NCBI GenBank assembly: GCA_040954595.2 | Contig: CM082578.2 | Span: 5,146,001-5,210,000, forward strand | From: Balanoglossus misakiensis | Taxonomy: Eukaryota > Hemichordata | DNA length: 64,000 nt | Reading direction: 5' to 3' | In this document: piece by piece, positions 1 through 13,289 of the stretch | How the letters are laid out: each line of letters begins with the position of its first letter | Position numbering within the stretch: position 1 is the stretch's first letter | Position numbers and translations under genes: made by a program | Notes under the pieces: model-generated | What the model was told of the DNA's origin: nothing | Seen by the model: the letters and a program-made list of their open reading frames with translations, nothing else | Database searches by the model: none

Positions 1-1433
1 AGTAGGTAGAGGGCAATGACCCGACCGATCTAAGAGCTGAATCACACTTTCAAAATAGACATCACACAGCCTGCAATATTTACTTCCGCTTATTACACAT
101 ATCTGCTGTTAGAGTTACAGGTCTCATAGAGAAACAAAAAGTGCGTTTGATTATAATCACACATTGTAACTTCGATTCGTTGTTTGAGTGGTGGCCAGGT
201 ATAGGGCTCTATTGATGACAGTCTTCAATATTACCTTGGTGCCGGATGGTTTGTGGGATGTGTAAAAACGCCGGATTGGATTAATTCTTACCATCTCCTC
301 CGCCAAAACGTCACCGTGGGATGTCGGTTACAAAATTTACCTCGGTACTGCAGTCGTTCGTGTTGGAATTAATGTTTGCTGGATACTGTAAATCTACAAC
401 AGTCCGATAACGTATATCACTGACTCCATCCGTTGCAATGTGAATGGATTATTTTTATCGCCGACTACTTCACAGGTGGATATAAAACATACTATAATAA
501 TGCTTGGAACAGTTACCGTCATTGTCTTCACCGACCACAGACTGTGCAAATGACGGTAGCTAGAAACGAAGCAAGCCAGTTTATTTCAACTTCAAAGATC
601 TAGTTACTATGAAAACCGCATATATAATGGTTGAACATGTTACAAAGAGCCCAGTACACAGGGATAATTTTACAACTTCAGTATTCACTCCCTTTTGCTT
701 GCCATGCATGTGTGACGTCACGATATCCTGGAATCTGAAAGCTGGGAATAATGCTATCTTTCATGGTATGGGCCTCAGCTTGACTTCTGGAAAGTAAGTT
801 GTTTTATCATTATTCTCAATGCAAATTAAGCGCTGCATTAAGTCTGCATGTTGTTAACACCACAAAGTGATTATGTATCGGCAAATCAATGGTATTTTGC
901 ACTAATTTTACTACCAACTGTCAATCAAGGCAATATATTTCAAATAAGTCGTTATTTGCCCGTCTTTCATCTAATTTGTTAATTTCATATTTACACTTTC
1001 GACAAGAGAGAAATGTTTCCTATGATCACCAGTGTATCAGGATGTCAGAATCACTTGATGCTTTTAAAGATGGACAGGGAAAATATCGGAACAGAAAGCA
1101 AAACACTTGGAGAAACACTATTCTTAATCCCACTAACTACAATTTTCCATTATATAAAGTCGTCATAAAAGAAGTTTTGTCTCAAGACACTCCCAGCTTT
1201 CGTTTGCCTCTCTTATATTCAGTTTAGTCTCGGAATACAGAAAAAATATAATTCACGTTGCACATGTTTTAATTTGAAATCTTTAAAGACAGAGTCACCA
1301 TGCAATGTAAATTATAAGAAAGTGATCTTGTTTGACCGAACTTTCTATTCTAACATAAACGGGTAGTATTGTAGACGTTTTTTCTTCAAATATCTGCTGT
1401 GAATTAATACGGATAGCTTTACTGTATTGGTTT

Positions 1434-1622
1434 AAAAAAGAACGGAAAATATCGTGTCAGAAATCGGAGGATTATTTTTGGGTAGGGTGTGGCCGGGTGA
1501 CCCCGTTATGGAGATGTTTCTCAGTCTCTGTTTCAAATTTTTGGACATTTCCATGACGGGGTCACCATACCCTACTCAAAAAAATCCTCCGAGTTCTGGC
1601 ACAATATTTCCCCTGATTTTCT
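1434..1622. repeat. ~190-nt foldback hairpin
   Basis: The left arm around 1444-1516 pairs with 1546-1612. Examples are GTCAGAAATCGGAGGATT against AATCCTCCGAGTTCTGG, and GGGTGACCCCGTTATGGA against TCCATGACGGGGTCACC. One bulge of about 6 nt lies in the left arm near 1491-1496, and the loop is about 29 nt (1517-1545). Pairing is imperfect, so it is an old foldback element, a MITE relic or a structured RNA precursor. Confidence 0.8.
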
Positions 1623-3117
1623 TATCTGTCGCATGCAGAACATGTGAAGTTGACCGATTCCCATATTGCAACCCAGTGACCTACAATAGAAGAAGGGCTT
1701 ACAACTTACCGAATGCCTTGTTTCGAGAGTGTTGTGGGATAAAAAATCAAGACGATTAAGTTAGCCGAAGAAAAATTTTGAAATGGGCTCAAAGTCACGT
1801 CCCAGAATATACATGTGCCATCACGACTTCTTTAACCAATCCATCTGACTTCAACACTGCTTGTACACACAAAAAAACTCGAGCATAAGATGAGAAGGCG
1901 CCATCTTCATAATCTAACCAGGATTCTTTCTTTTTTTGATAGTTAGAGTATTGAGTCACTATTATACACAGCGCAGCCAGCGCTCGATTAGCGACTGCAT
2001 TAGACTTGTCAGTCAGCGATGCTGTCGGAAACGCCGCCGCTGAAATAGCGCCACCAAGAGGGTGCATGGTAGACTTTATTCGTTGTATTGGAAAGGTTGG
2101 TGTACGTCCTTTTCACATTTTCGCAAGTTTCGCAGATTAAAAAAAAAAACATGTAAATCACAATATGATATTTAATCTAACATTGTAAAGAGAACCATAC
2201 TGATTATCTATAATTGACAAAAAAATTCTTGCTGATTTATTATGATGTAGGCATAGGTCTACTATATTTCAAACGCCATGTGTAGCGGGGCGTCTCGCTC
2301 TTCATTCATACGTCATCATCAATTCCATACTCCATGTATAAAAGACATTCCGATAACGATATGCGACAAGTAAAAAAATGCATGTAGCGAATACATTTGT
2401 ACATATATATGAACTCGCACAATACTGTAGGAATATAGGAAGACATTTACAGACAAGTTTGATGAAATAAATAAGTGAATCATTTTGCTATATAAAGACC
2501 AGGCTTTGACATCATATTTTCATAGCCCAGTCTGCGGCTATAGTCGTGAAGCAAGGCTTGGTTGAATCATTTTATCTATATGTGGAAATGAATGCGCCAG
2601 AGATTTTTATTTTTATTATGTTTTATAATACGCTTAGAGTTGGGCCCAAAACATAAACATGTTTGAATCATTTGACTATTTTTGGTATAAGGTGTCCATC
2701 ACCCCCTTCGCGTATGCGGTTATTGATTATTGATCGTCTTATCTCGTTATAAGCGTGGATTTCCAGACTATTTTCACAAACAGCATTATTTTTTCAATTA
2801 TAAATAGGCCCCTATGGTACTTGACGAGCTAAAAATAACATCCGTCACAGACGTTTATGGTTATTTCATTATTTGATGAACAGTGCCTCACAGGTGCGCG
2901 TTTCCTGCGGGAATCGAACGATGCTGGCAGATAGATCATGTTTGTTGATGTGGGTCGGTAAGAACGACGCCGTGCACGTGGTCTTATCATGTTTTTTAAA
3001 TAGCACGTGCTACAGTCTGGGACCCGGCGTTTCAAGTCGCCCCGATACATGTTAAAATCCTCACATGCATGCGTACACACGTACTACGGCCGCGGGTGAG
3101 AGAGCGCGACGATGGTG

Positions 3118-3132
3118 ATAGAGGGCGCTATC
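3118..3132. promoter_or_regulatory. CTCF-like/palindromic ATAGAGGGCGCTATC
   Basis: An AGAGGGCGCTA core within a near-palindrome. It is the second CTCF-like match in the window; motif evidence only. Confidence 0.2.
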
Positions 3133-5424
3133 ACGAGACAGTGAAATAAACTACTATTCATAATGCGATCTACACGTCCTTGAACTGTCTGGCAACGCAC
3201 TGTTCACAGTAGACGTACTTCTCAGGTCAAAATTAAGAATTTGAAATGAACGAGGATCCTGTTACTTGGCCGTTTATGTGGCACATTCGGTATTTTAAGT
3301 GCGGACATATCCAATTGTCATGTCTCGTGGAAAATTTTGCATACCGCATAGTATTCAAGCTTTATGTTTATTTTTGTGCAGAAACACGTAAAGATTCGAT
3401 CAATGCAATGTACGTAGTGCGGTGCGGCCATGTGTCAATGGTATTGAGCGAGTTGTCGGAAAAAAATTGTTCGAGTCTGGAAATTACAATCACACAAATC
3501 GCCGGCAGCCACAGTGGAGGACCATCACAAATGTGTAATATATATATATATCTTTGGTGATTATAGTAAAAGTATGTGTACAGAACTTGGCCTAGAACTT
3601 CAACCGCGGTAAAATATCATCGATTTCGCGACACAAAGTGTACAGGAGCAAAGCTTTGAAAAGACCGGTACACGTGCGATTTAATTTTGAGAATCTACAC
3701 GCAGGTAGTTTGCATTTTGTGACCGCTGCGCATACGGCCAGCGTTCACGAATAGTACTTCATGACCTATGCATAGTGACTGTACACGCCCCGGGCTTTGA
3801 AAGGACGTTGGCCTCAGTCACACGGTGGGAAACTGTGCAAGCACGCCGGCTGAATGAGAGAGTGGCGCGAGAATTCATAGATGAAATTCATAAGGGGATT
3901 TCGTCGTGTAACCCTAGCGACGTATACGTAGCTATATTGGGGTCGGTGCGTCCGTAACTGCCACGCCGGCCCTGTGATGTGGCCTGTAGTGTCGTCTGCA
4001 GTTTCGATTAGACTGTGGGAATTGTTTCCTACAAATTTTTTAACTGTTTCTCGTAAAAGAAGACGTTTGGACACAATTATCTGTCCGTCTGTGGTCAGCC
4101 GTCTAAGAGTGCGACTTTTCTGTTTTACAGCTCGGAATTTGTACAACAATGGGACGGTTTGGAAGAGTCGTTTCGGCGTCTCTCTTGAAACACAAAACAA
4201 TTGAAAGCGCTAGACTTTGATGACCGCCCCTTTTTAGTACCCACTATAACGGTTTTCCAATTCAAACAGGTGAATGGCCGGCCCCCCAAAGTTCACTGTA
4301 AGCCGGCTCTTGTAGAAATTTCGCGCCACTGTTCAGTGATCGATAGAAACACGTGCGAGGCTTAGTTGACTATTGGCGACGGACTACTTTTGGGATGGTT
4401 TACGGTTTCGGAGAGGGAAGGCGGGGGGCTGCGAGATATATACGGCCATGGTATTTCAGATTCTTCCAGTTTGACCTTCAACGTGTCACCAGGGCGAATT
4501 TCACCCATCTTCGCCGGCCAAGTAGCGTGTCTATATTTCGCACAGTGACTTCCAAATCCATAGGTACGCCTATCGTCCGACGCGACGTGGCCAAGAACCT
4601 GGTCAGGCGACGATTCCTATACTTCTGGCCTCGTCAACTGTTAAAACGGTGGCTATCAGTTGTAGATTTTGGCCGTAATGGGTTGATTCGGCTACTACGG
4701 GGTAAGAAAATTTGACAAAGTTTCAATAAATATTGCATAGACGGGGAATGCTTGCCTTGAATTGAGTAACATCGAAACCGCAACACGTGCGTTTAGTGCC
4801 CCGCCCCCATGCCATACCATTCATAGCCTATCTGAGCGTCAAGTGACTATTGTAACAATCAACTTAAATTTTAAAGAGGCGAAAACGTGTAATCATGGTA
4901 ATCGGAGAGATCGCAAATGTCAAACGTAAAACGCCAGTGTGAGCACTATGACGTGTTTTAACTCGTGATACACTTCCAGAAGGGATTTTATGACGAACCA
5001 GCTGAACCGAATACATCGTGACCACAAATCCCCAGTGCGCATGCGGGGTAGAGTATATGCGAGTCAAACGACTCAGAGACTGCACGTGTTTCGATGGTTA
5101 ATACGTGTAAATGTAGGGGGGGGATCTACGTACGGTACATATATCCATGAAGACATGGGCGAGACAACATAAATATAGAGCGATTTCGTCAACTATAACT
5201 CTCCGCACCGTCTGCTGCCGTCGTCGCGCGCTGAAGTGACAGACAGCGACGGCTTTTCCGCGACTTTGCCCACAGTGTTTCCCCCGGCCGAGTACAGGCA
5301 GACTAGAGGCTTTATACGTAGACAGTAGCGAGACTGGTGCATGATGAAATACACATTTATTTAATTTAGGAATAAAATAAAGACGTGGAAATTATATTTG
5401 ATCGTGACACGTTCTTTTGGGATG

Positions 5425-5480
5425 AAAGCAATCTGATTGAAATCGCCGTTCCCTACATCTGATTTCAATCAGATAGGGAT
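5425..5480. repeat. Small inverted/direct repeat cluster (ATCTGATT / AATCAGAT)
   Basis: ATCTGATTGAAAT at about 5431 recurs inverted in the hairpin CCCTACATCTGATTTCAATC... around 5451-5478. GGGATGAA occurs on both sides (about 5420 and 5476). It may be a short foldback element; no function is evident. Confidence 0.55.
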
Positions 5481-6656
5481 GAATGCAACATCATCACTTC
5501 ATTACGTTTAGTTTGGTTTTTTGGGTAAAAATTATCGAAATGTCCACGATCCGGCCGTAAATGGTGCGATTTCCCCATAGATACAAATAAATGACATTTT
5601 GCCTTGATGAACATCATAAATTGACATTTCGCTTTTACTATGATTTTCAAGATTCGGCGAGAAAATTGCAAAATATCCCACGTTCGGCCAGGTGCCGGCA
5701 CAGTTGACACATAAATTGTTAAAAGGTTTATACTACACTAAAGTATGAGTTCCTTTTCTCGCGAATACAGGGCTGTGAATTATTATCACTGTTCCCGACA
5801 AGATATGATTATGATATCATATGTGGCGTACACTACCTTCCTGCGATAGTCTGGGAAAATGCGCGTGTCACTCATATTTTCTATCCATGGCAATGAAAGC
5901 AAAATATTATTATTATTATTATTGGTCACATGGGTTCTTCTAAATATAATACAGCCAAGTCACGACTCGCCAACGCATCGGATCAAAACAAAATAACTCC
6001 CACGAATTTTCTACCTATTTACATTCATCATAGACTCCCATTCCCTATCTCCAGGGGAACACACATTAGCCTATAGATTCCAAAAGAGCGCGGTGGTGTC
6101 ATTTGACATTAGGCCTATTCCAAATATTTCTGTAGTGTATACGGGGGCAGACTTGTACTTGACCAGAATGATGACTGGAATGTTTTGTTCAAAAACGTGA
6201 CCACGCAGTTTGAATTCATTCATTCGCCATACGTTGGCAATCGCGACACATCTCATCTCGGTATCTCATTAATTATTTATGAGAAGTCCCGTCCATGCAT
6301 TTACGCGCCGGGTGTTGTGGGTCGGTATCAGCTATTGCCATGGCGACAGCGCTGGCTTAACATCTGACATTTGGAAACAGAATATTGTAAACACTGAAGA
6401 TTCAGACAATACCAGGTACAATTTCGTTGTTTTGCCGACCATATGTTGTCGTTTCCGGATTAAAACGGCGCGAAGCTTTCAATTTCGCGCCTACGTTGAC
6501 ATATGGCGACACAATTTTTTTCCATGGTATCTGCACGGTGAATGAACGTCATAGTACCTCTGTTTGCACAAGATATTATACCTTCCATGAGGTACAGCAT
6601 CCTATACACGTCACATCCGTTCATTTAAAATTGGCGCACGTATAATAAAATTTATT

Positions 6657-6826
6657 TTGTATGTATGTATGACATGTATGTATGTATGTATGTATGTATG
6701 TATGTATGTATGTATGTATGTATGTATGTATGTATGTATGTATGTATGTATGTATGTATGTATGTATGTATGTATGTATGTATGTACATGTATGTATGTG
6801 TGTATCTATGGATGGATGGATGGATG
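6657..6826. repeat. (ATGT)n microsatellite followed by (GGAT)n
   Basis: About 140 bp of ATGT units with two interruptions (GACATG near 6670 and TACATG near 6785), then about five GGAT units. Apparent long frames here (YVCM repeats and their reverse) are artefacts of the repeat. Confidence 0.97.
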
Positions 6827-9673
6827 TACATAAACCTCAAGCAAACAGTACAGCAGAACAATGAACAAATTAGCGAATATACAAACAAAAATGAAGTTAC
6901 AAAAAATAGAAATATTAATACCCCAATTCATTCGTATTTCAGTGTAGATTAATTTATATGTAGATTGATAGAATAATATTCCATATGTCGTTTCTTGAAC
7001 AAAATGCCATTTACGCGTACAACGACCTGTGGAATCTGGACTAGAGTATTTACACATTGTACATATTTGACCGCAATACATGATGTATGTGCTATCGTGT
7101 GCTATGAAATGTATTTGTTGTACGGCACACCTTTAATTACATGTCTCTGTCTTCTGACCGGATTATTAAAACACACGTGGTGGGCTGTCACGCACCGTGT
7201 GGCCTCATCCCACGCACACCCCGCGAAAATCATCGTACAAACAAATATTCAATAGGTCCCCATGCATCACGTTATTTAAGTTGGCAACAAGTGTTTAGTC
7301 TGTGACGTCACTGATGACGTATTATGTCGGTGAAAAGACAGTCATAGCTATCCCTTGAAGTTTTCTGCGCATGCGTCCTGCAACTACAGCTGGTGTAGTG
7401 GCGCGCGTCAGTGTCGGGACACTGTCCACATGTAATGACTAAATGACTCTGGACAGTCAATGTCCCGTGCGTATGAAAAGTCGGAGACGAGACTAGACAG
7501 CGACAGTAAATACTTCCGGTATAAAACACGTCACTTTTACCTAAAATGTTTTCGCACACTTCCTGTTCTTTGATTTTTTTTGGGTCGACCGGGTGAATCA
7601 TGACGCCCGAAGACCAAAATGATCACGTGACTGTTAACCCAAATGTTCCCATTCTTTTACACTACCAGATATAGTATGCTGCGCCAAGGTTTTCAGGCGG
7701 ACGTCTGCTAATGATCATATTTGTAAAATTAATTTTTGTCATGATTCCAGTGCTTCTCTTGCCGAACACGATTTTTTTTTTGGGGGGGGGGTCGTTATCG
7801 TTCCTGATGTATTAAGATGGTTAATAAATGTAGTCAACATTTCTAAGAATTTCAGATTGATATACGTAGTATAAAGTGGCGAGTAAACACATCCATTCTA
7901 TCAAGGAATTTTGTCGTGTTTTAAAAGCAACCAAAAAGACCGAAATTGCCAATCAGTCGTGGAACTATAAACAAAAACAGGCATAGCTTCCGCATTGTGT
8001 TATGCACTGTTATAATTTCGGAGCAGAGCGGAAAAAGCAGAAAAAAATCCGTTTCTACCGGACGTAGACCAGGGGAACAAGAGGTTGAAACCGGAGCTGA
8101 AACGTTTCGATAGAAGCTGAGTTTCGTAGAATTGAGATACCCGGACTATTTTTTTTAAATTAATGACCAAGTACTAGTAACTTCCTGTCTGCACTCTCCT
8201 CCAACCAATCCCGCCATAGTACGGGTCAAAATGATCACGTGATTGGGGAATCAGTCAGAGTTGTGTTTACAAACAAACTATCACCAGGGTAACTATGGAA
8301 TTTCGATAATACAGGTGGGGGAAGAAGTGCAAATATACTTCAAAAGATGAAAACCGACGAACTTCTACCAAAGTTTAGTAGGATTATTCAAAAGCACATA
8401 TTGTCGGTTGGCGGATATTTCCGCGCGTCTTTTGTCGCATTCACAGGTGTCGCTCAATTCAAGTACAAAATTGTATAGCCCCCGTCATTTTCTCGAAAAT
8501 GTTTAACTTGGCGGTCATTTTCTCGCTACTGTTTCTATGGCAATGGTTAACCTCAAGTTGTTAAATGTCATGCCAAACAACAAACCCATAGCCCGCGGGC
8601 TGCTAATACCCTAATATCCAGTTATGCATGGGTTCCGTATTGTGAAGAAGGCACTATGAGTTAAAGCCCGAATGGCTGCCACTTTTTGTATTATTTTCAT
8701 GAGTTTATTTGCTTAGAATAGTCCATTTGAATGAGCTAATTGATATATAGGCGTACACATGCATAGTATCAACCTCTAATTGTGGCTATATATGTAAAAA
8801 TGCGGAACAACCTAAATAAAAAATGGCCGCCCACTGCCAGGGCCCACTGCAAGCGTTTACAACTATTGTGGTAACCGCACATTGGTGTAGTGTTATAATG
8901 TCCACAAATTTAAAATAGTGTCGTTTGTCGACTTCGAAAGCTGTGAGAAGATTGAATTATTTTATAGATTAAAAATATGAAGTGGCAGATATTGGACGGA
9001 CAAAGTTGCTAATTTCTGACATTTTATTATTTTATTTTGATGGGATTTTTTTGTTGTACTCACTGAAACAGGCCTAATGACCCGATGTCATAGCGGCTCA
9101 TAACCCATATACATTACACATGAATCATTTAATTTTGGTCACTGTTGCAGGCATATTCTGTATGGATTTGTACAGAGTGTGGTTGAGTTGTAAAAAACTG
9201 GTCATTTATTAATTAGTTTCAGTGAGCTGAATATCTTTTAAAGTCTATCGAAATATATAAAATTAACCCGAATAATGTCAATTAACGACTTTTTCCATTT
9301 AAAGTAAACGAACGCTGCAGACATCATAGTAAACGTGTTAATTGATTTTTTGTTCATTTTTTTCAGTTTGTAAAGAGCGTTGGTCGAAGAAAACTTCTAC
9401 AGCAATCCAACAACAGGACAACTGAAAAGCCTACCGAACGTGTATACACGGTTGCATTATACAAAAAGTGAGTGACAAACTTACACCGGTGCCAACTTGG
9501 TATTGGTGGCCACAGTGCCAACATGGACGTCAGTACATCCGTGATGACAGCGACACGATTTTGACACAACGCTGCAGGTTTGCATGCATGTGGGCGAATT
9601 AATGAAGAGAATTCTCGTCGAACCAACTTCTTTACAACGATGTATTTTTTTATAAATAACGCGGGCTATGGCA

Positions 9674-11890
9674 ATAAAGACATGCAGTAATTGAAAAACG
9701 TGGTAGTATTATATCGGGCTTTATAGTATGTCGAATATGTAAACCACACAGAACTTACCCCTCCCCCCCCCCACCTAAACCGAAACCAAGTCTTATACAT
9801 GTATACATAAGGCCAAAACAATGATTCCGGTCATTATTTTTCCCAAAACTGGGTGGCTACAAGGCGTTCTTTTCCCGCATTCCCTAGTTGATCAAGTTAA
9901 CATGACAAACTGGAAAAGGTCGACGCGGGGGTTTGACCAGAAATAGCTGTGTTTTAGCCTTTTATGCTAAATGATAGGGGTGGACCTAGTCCCACTAAGC
10001 AGCTATGATCATGATAAACACCACTCACTGCATGGGAAGGGAGGGGATATGTCCATATGAGAGATATATAAGTATGTTCTACTCGATTGAATCCGATTTT
10101 AGCATTCATTAGGTCTAAAACACTTTTATTAGAGGTTTGGTTGAAATTACTTAAAACTTTGGTTTGAGGTCGAAAATCTCGAAAACGTTGGTTTAGGCCT
10201 ACATCATACATGTAGAAAGGTGTGCAATTTTAAACAGGAGTGGACGAAACACGCACGCGCACACCCGAAATTCCTGAGGACCCGCTCCGGGCGCGCGTAT
10301 GTGTTGAGGTTGTCAACCGGGTAAAATATTGTAAACACCGTTTGTGGTTGAAGTATGTGACCTGCAATCCCTCGCCCTTGCCCGGCCCTGTAACCACTTC
10401 AGGTCGACAGAGGAACGCGGAAGATGTAAACGACGAACTCTGCCCCAATGCTATTTGCCGTGTAACAGCGGTGAAACTACCGCTGCGTCATGAACTAAAG
10501 AACGCGGCCGTCACGTGTTGGAAGACTCCTCAAAAGTCCAGATTACAAAATCTCGATAGACCATGTTTTGAAAGCGCCATCGCAATGATGTCCACCATGC
10601 CCTGACCATGCACGAACTCTTATATAAAGTGACCTTTAGGCTGCATTCACAAACACCTCTGGAGGGGGGGGCGGGAGAATTGAGGGGGGGGATTTGAAAA
10701 AATTGAGGGTATGTGAGGGGGGGGATTTGAAATAATTTAGGGACTGAAAGGGGGGGACTTGAAAACTTTAACGACTAAATATTTATTTTGAGTCCACAAA
10801 AATGCAGTTTCGCGCCCTTTATTTTACAAAATTTTCTCATGTGGGAGGGGGACACCCCCTCCCACACCCACCCCCTCCATTCATCAACACCTTTCAATCA
10901 TTGACTGGTTTATCTAGTGTCCCAGGTCAGGGGACTTGCCCCACCCCATGATAACTTTGAGCGCCGACGGTTAAATTTGTCCTCCCCAACATACCTGTAG
11001 TTGAGTTAATTTGCTTTTGCCGGGTTCATTAAAATGCAGCTTTGAGCTCTGTATTTTAGAAAATTTTCTTACGTGGGAGGGGGACACCCCCTCCCAAACC
11101 CACCCCCTTCAATTCTCGGTTTACAAAGTCTCCAAACACAGAATACAAATATATGTACTTAAAAAATAAAAACAATGTTCAGTTTTAATACCCACTGATG
11201 AGGGGAAACATCAGTTTCAAAATTCTTTTCATGGGAGCGCTGTTTTTCTTTTTACAAGATAGATAGGTGATGTGTTTTGCTCTGTGAAAGACAATGGGGG
11301 GGGGGGATTTCAAAATTTTGGCAGTTCGGAAGGGGGGGATTTGAAAATATTGGCAGTTCGGAAGGGGGGCATGTGAAAATTAGCGGTAAAAAAAATTGAA
11401 TTCTCCCGCCCCCCCCTCCAGAGGTGTTTGTGAATGCAGCCTTACCCGACAAAGTTTGCTCTGCCTGGACACTGGTTCGGGGGCAAGACAGGCAACCTGC
11501 AACACCCGGCCCGCGGACCACTGAGTTGTACATGTCGCAATGTCGTGGGAGGGTATACGGTCAATGAATTTGGGAAGGGGGTGTAAAATGTAGCCTAGAG
11601 AGATCTTGGTCAAAATGGGATGACGCCCATAGCTATGTGTATACCTGGTGCTGACATGGAACTGAAAACGTTTAAGTCAGGTGATTTTGATATCGGTTTT
11701 ATGCAGTTGAATGAAACAAAACTAAATTTGGTTTCATACAAAGTTACTGGTATACCGTTGATGCGGCAGGTCGGTCAGACTAGCCTATATGTTAAAAACA
11801 AGGTCGAGCAACCCTCGTTGCCATTACTTTTTTTTTCTCGAACCACCCACTCATCAATTCCCGTTTCGTTCATTGAAACAAGTCGGGGGT
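9674..11890. repeat. Tandem duplication, left copy (about 1.41 kb plus an inserted MITE)
   Basis: The segment beginning ATAAAGACATGCAG at 9674 is repeated from 11891 onwards. The two copies align through shared landmarks such as the run near 10230-10620 against 12432-12835, with scattered substitutions and small indels only. This copy carries the 803-bp element at 10639-11441 that the right copy lacks. No gene was recognised inside; open frames at 10240-10605 and 11620-11907 have counterparts in the other copy. Confidence 0.93.
10639..11441. mobile_element. 803-bp non-autonomous DNA transposon (MITE) with ~40-bp TIRs and TTA target duplication
   Basis: The ends are inverted repeats beginning GGCTGCATTCACAAACACCT on both strands and continuing through a G-rich stretch for about 40 bp. 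The element is flanked by TTA at 10636-10638 and at 11442-11444. The paralogous segment has a single TTA there, which proves insertion. Inside is a diverged 78-bp direct repeat (10801-10878 and 11033-11110) containing GTGGGAGGGGGACACCCCCT-like sequence, plus repeated GGGGGGATTTGAAAA motifs near both ends. No transposase frame is present. A 3-bp TWA-type duplication suggests PIF/Harbinger mobilisation (inference). Confidence 0.88.
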
Positions 11891-11907
11891 ATAAAGACAT
11901 GCAGTAA
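11620..11907 (+). CDS. Unidentified small open frame in duplication, copy 1 (doubtful)
   Basis: An ATG-initiated frame of 95 codons starts MTPIAMCIPGADMELK. It is kept almost unchanged in the second copy at 13020-13325 (101 codons), differing mainly after the duplication breakpoint truncates the shared part. Composition is protein-like up to about residue 65, then a T-rich stretch encodes a poor sequence. I recognise no domain. Because the duplication is young, conservation between copies is weak evidence for selection. Confidence 0.2.
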   Translation: MTPIAMCIPGADMELKTFKSGDFDIGFMQLNETKLNLVSYKVTGIPLMRQVGQTSLYVKNKVEQPSLPLLFFSRTTHSSIPVSFIETSRGYKDMQ

Positions 11908-13289
11908 TTGAAAAACGTGGTAGTATTATATCGGGCTTTATAGTATGTCGAATATGTAATCCACACAGAACTTACCCCCCCCCCCCCACCTAAACCGAAA
12001 CCAAGTCTAAATACATAAGGCCAAAACAATGATTCCGGTCTTTATTTTTTCCCAAAACTGGGCGGCTACAAGGCGTTCTTTTCCCGCATTCCCTAGTTGA
12101 TCAAGTTAACATGACAAACTGGAAAAGGTCGACGCGGGGGTTTGACCAGAAATAGCTGTGTTTTAGCCTTTTATGCTAAATGATAGGGGTGGACCTAGTC
12201 CCACTAAGCAGCTATGATCATGATAAACACCACTCACTGCATGGGAAGGGAGGGGATATGTCCATATGAGAGATATAAGTATGTTCTACTCGATTGAATC
12301 CGATTTTAGCATTCATTAGATCTAAAACTAAACACTTTAGAGGTTTGGTTGAAATTAGATAAAACCTTGGTTTGAGGTCGAAAATTTCGAAAACGTTGGT
12401 TTAGGCCTACATGTATAGAAAGGTGTGCGATTTTAAACAGGAGTGGACGAAACACGCACGCGCACACCCGAAATTCCTGAGGACCCGCTCCGGGCGCGCG
12501 TATGTGTTGAGGTTGTCAACCGGGTAAAATATTGTAAACACCGTTTGTGGTTGAAGTATGTGACCTGCAATCCCTCGCCCTTGCCCGGCCCTGTAACCAC
12601 TTCAGGTCGACAGAGGAACGCGGAAGATGTAAACGACGAACTCTGCCCCAATGCTATTTGCCGTGTACTAACCGCGGTGAAACTACCGCTGCGTCCTGAA
12701 CTAAAGAACGCGGCCGTCACGTGTTGGAAGACTCCTCAAAAGTCCAGATTACAAAATCTCGATAGACCATGTTTTGAAAGCGCCATCGCAACTATGTCCA
12801 CCATGCCCTGACCATGCACGAACTCTTATATAAAGTGACCTTTACCCGACAAAGTTTGCTCTGCCTGGACTCTGGTTCGGGGGCAAGACAGGCAACCTGC
12901 AACACCCGGCCCGCGGACCACTGAGTTGTACATGTCGCGATGTCGTGGGAGGGTACACGGTCAATGAATTTGGGAAGGGGGTGTAAAATGTAGCCTAGAG
13001 AGATCTTGGTCAAAATGGGATGACGCCCATAGCTATGTGTATACCTGGTGCTGACATGGAACTGAAAACGTTTAAGTCAGGTGATTTTGATATCGGTTTT
13101 ATGCAGTTGAATGAAACAAAACTAAATTTGGTTTCATACAAAGTTACTGGTATACCGTTGATGCGGCAGGTCGGTCAGACTAGCCTATATGTTAAAAACA
13201 AAGTCGAGCAACCCTCGTTGCCATTACTTTTTTTTTCTCGAACCACCCACTCATCAATTCCCGTTTCGTTCGTGGAAACAAGTCGGGGT
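11891..13289. repeat. Tandem duplication, right copy (about 1.40 kb), MITE-free
   Basis: This is a direct repeat of 9674-11890 without the MITE, abutting it head to tail at the junction AGTCGGGGGT/ATAAAG. Similarity ends at about 13289, where the left copy would run into the junction. At 12841-12847 the sequence reads TTTACCC, the uninterrupted version of the MITE insertion site. Divergence looks to be a few percent, so the duplication is fairly recent. Confidence 0.93.

Larger units (their letters stand above)
1..9673. other. CpG-rich region without a recognised gene
   Basis: I find no frame with recognisable protein similarity and no consistent exon chain on either strand. Content besides the listed repeats: an (ATT)n run at about 5904-5923, a poly-G at 7782-7791, and many CACGTG and CpG-containing motifs. 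It may be the upstream regulatory domain of PIM or contain unrecognised lineage-specific exons. Confidence 0.6.

Noticed and set aside
609-800. 62-codon plus frame ending at a GTAAGT-like donor, possible first exon
   Set aside because: No recognisable protein, no matching downstream exon; one donor match is expected by chance.
2895-2930. Sequence resembling a tRNA T-loop (reverse strand GTTCGATTCCCG)
   Set aside because: The flanking bases cannot form the T-arm stem and no acceptor or anticodon arms are present.
4353-4715. 120-codon plus frame, basic and aromatic-rich
   Set aside because: Random-looking composition in CpG-rich DNA, no domain, no supporting splice context.
6652-6952. Long frames on both strands with YVCM or THTYIH repeats
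   Set aside because: Direct product of the ATGT microsatellite.
10240-10605. 121-codon plus frame with a copy at 12443-12811
   Set aside because: Starts with GTG, not ATG; the opposite strand is equally open; similarity is explained by the young tandem duplication.
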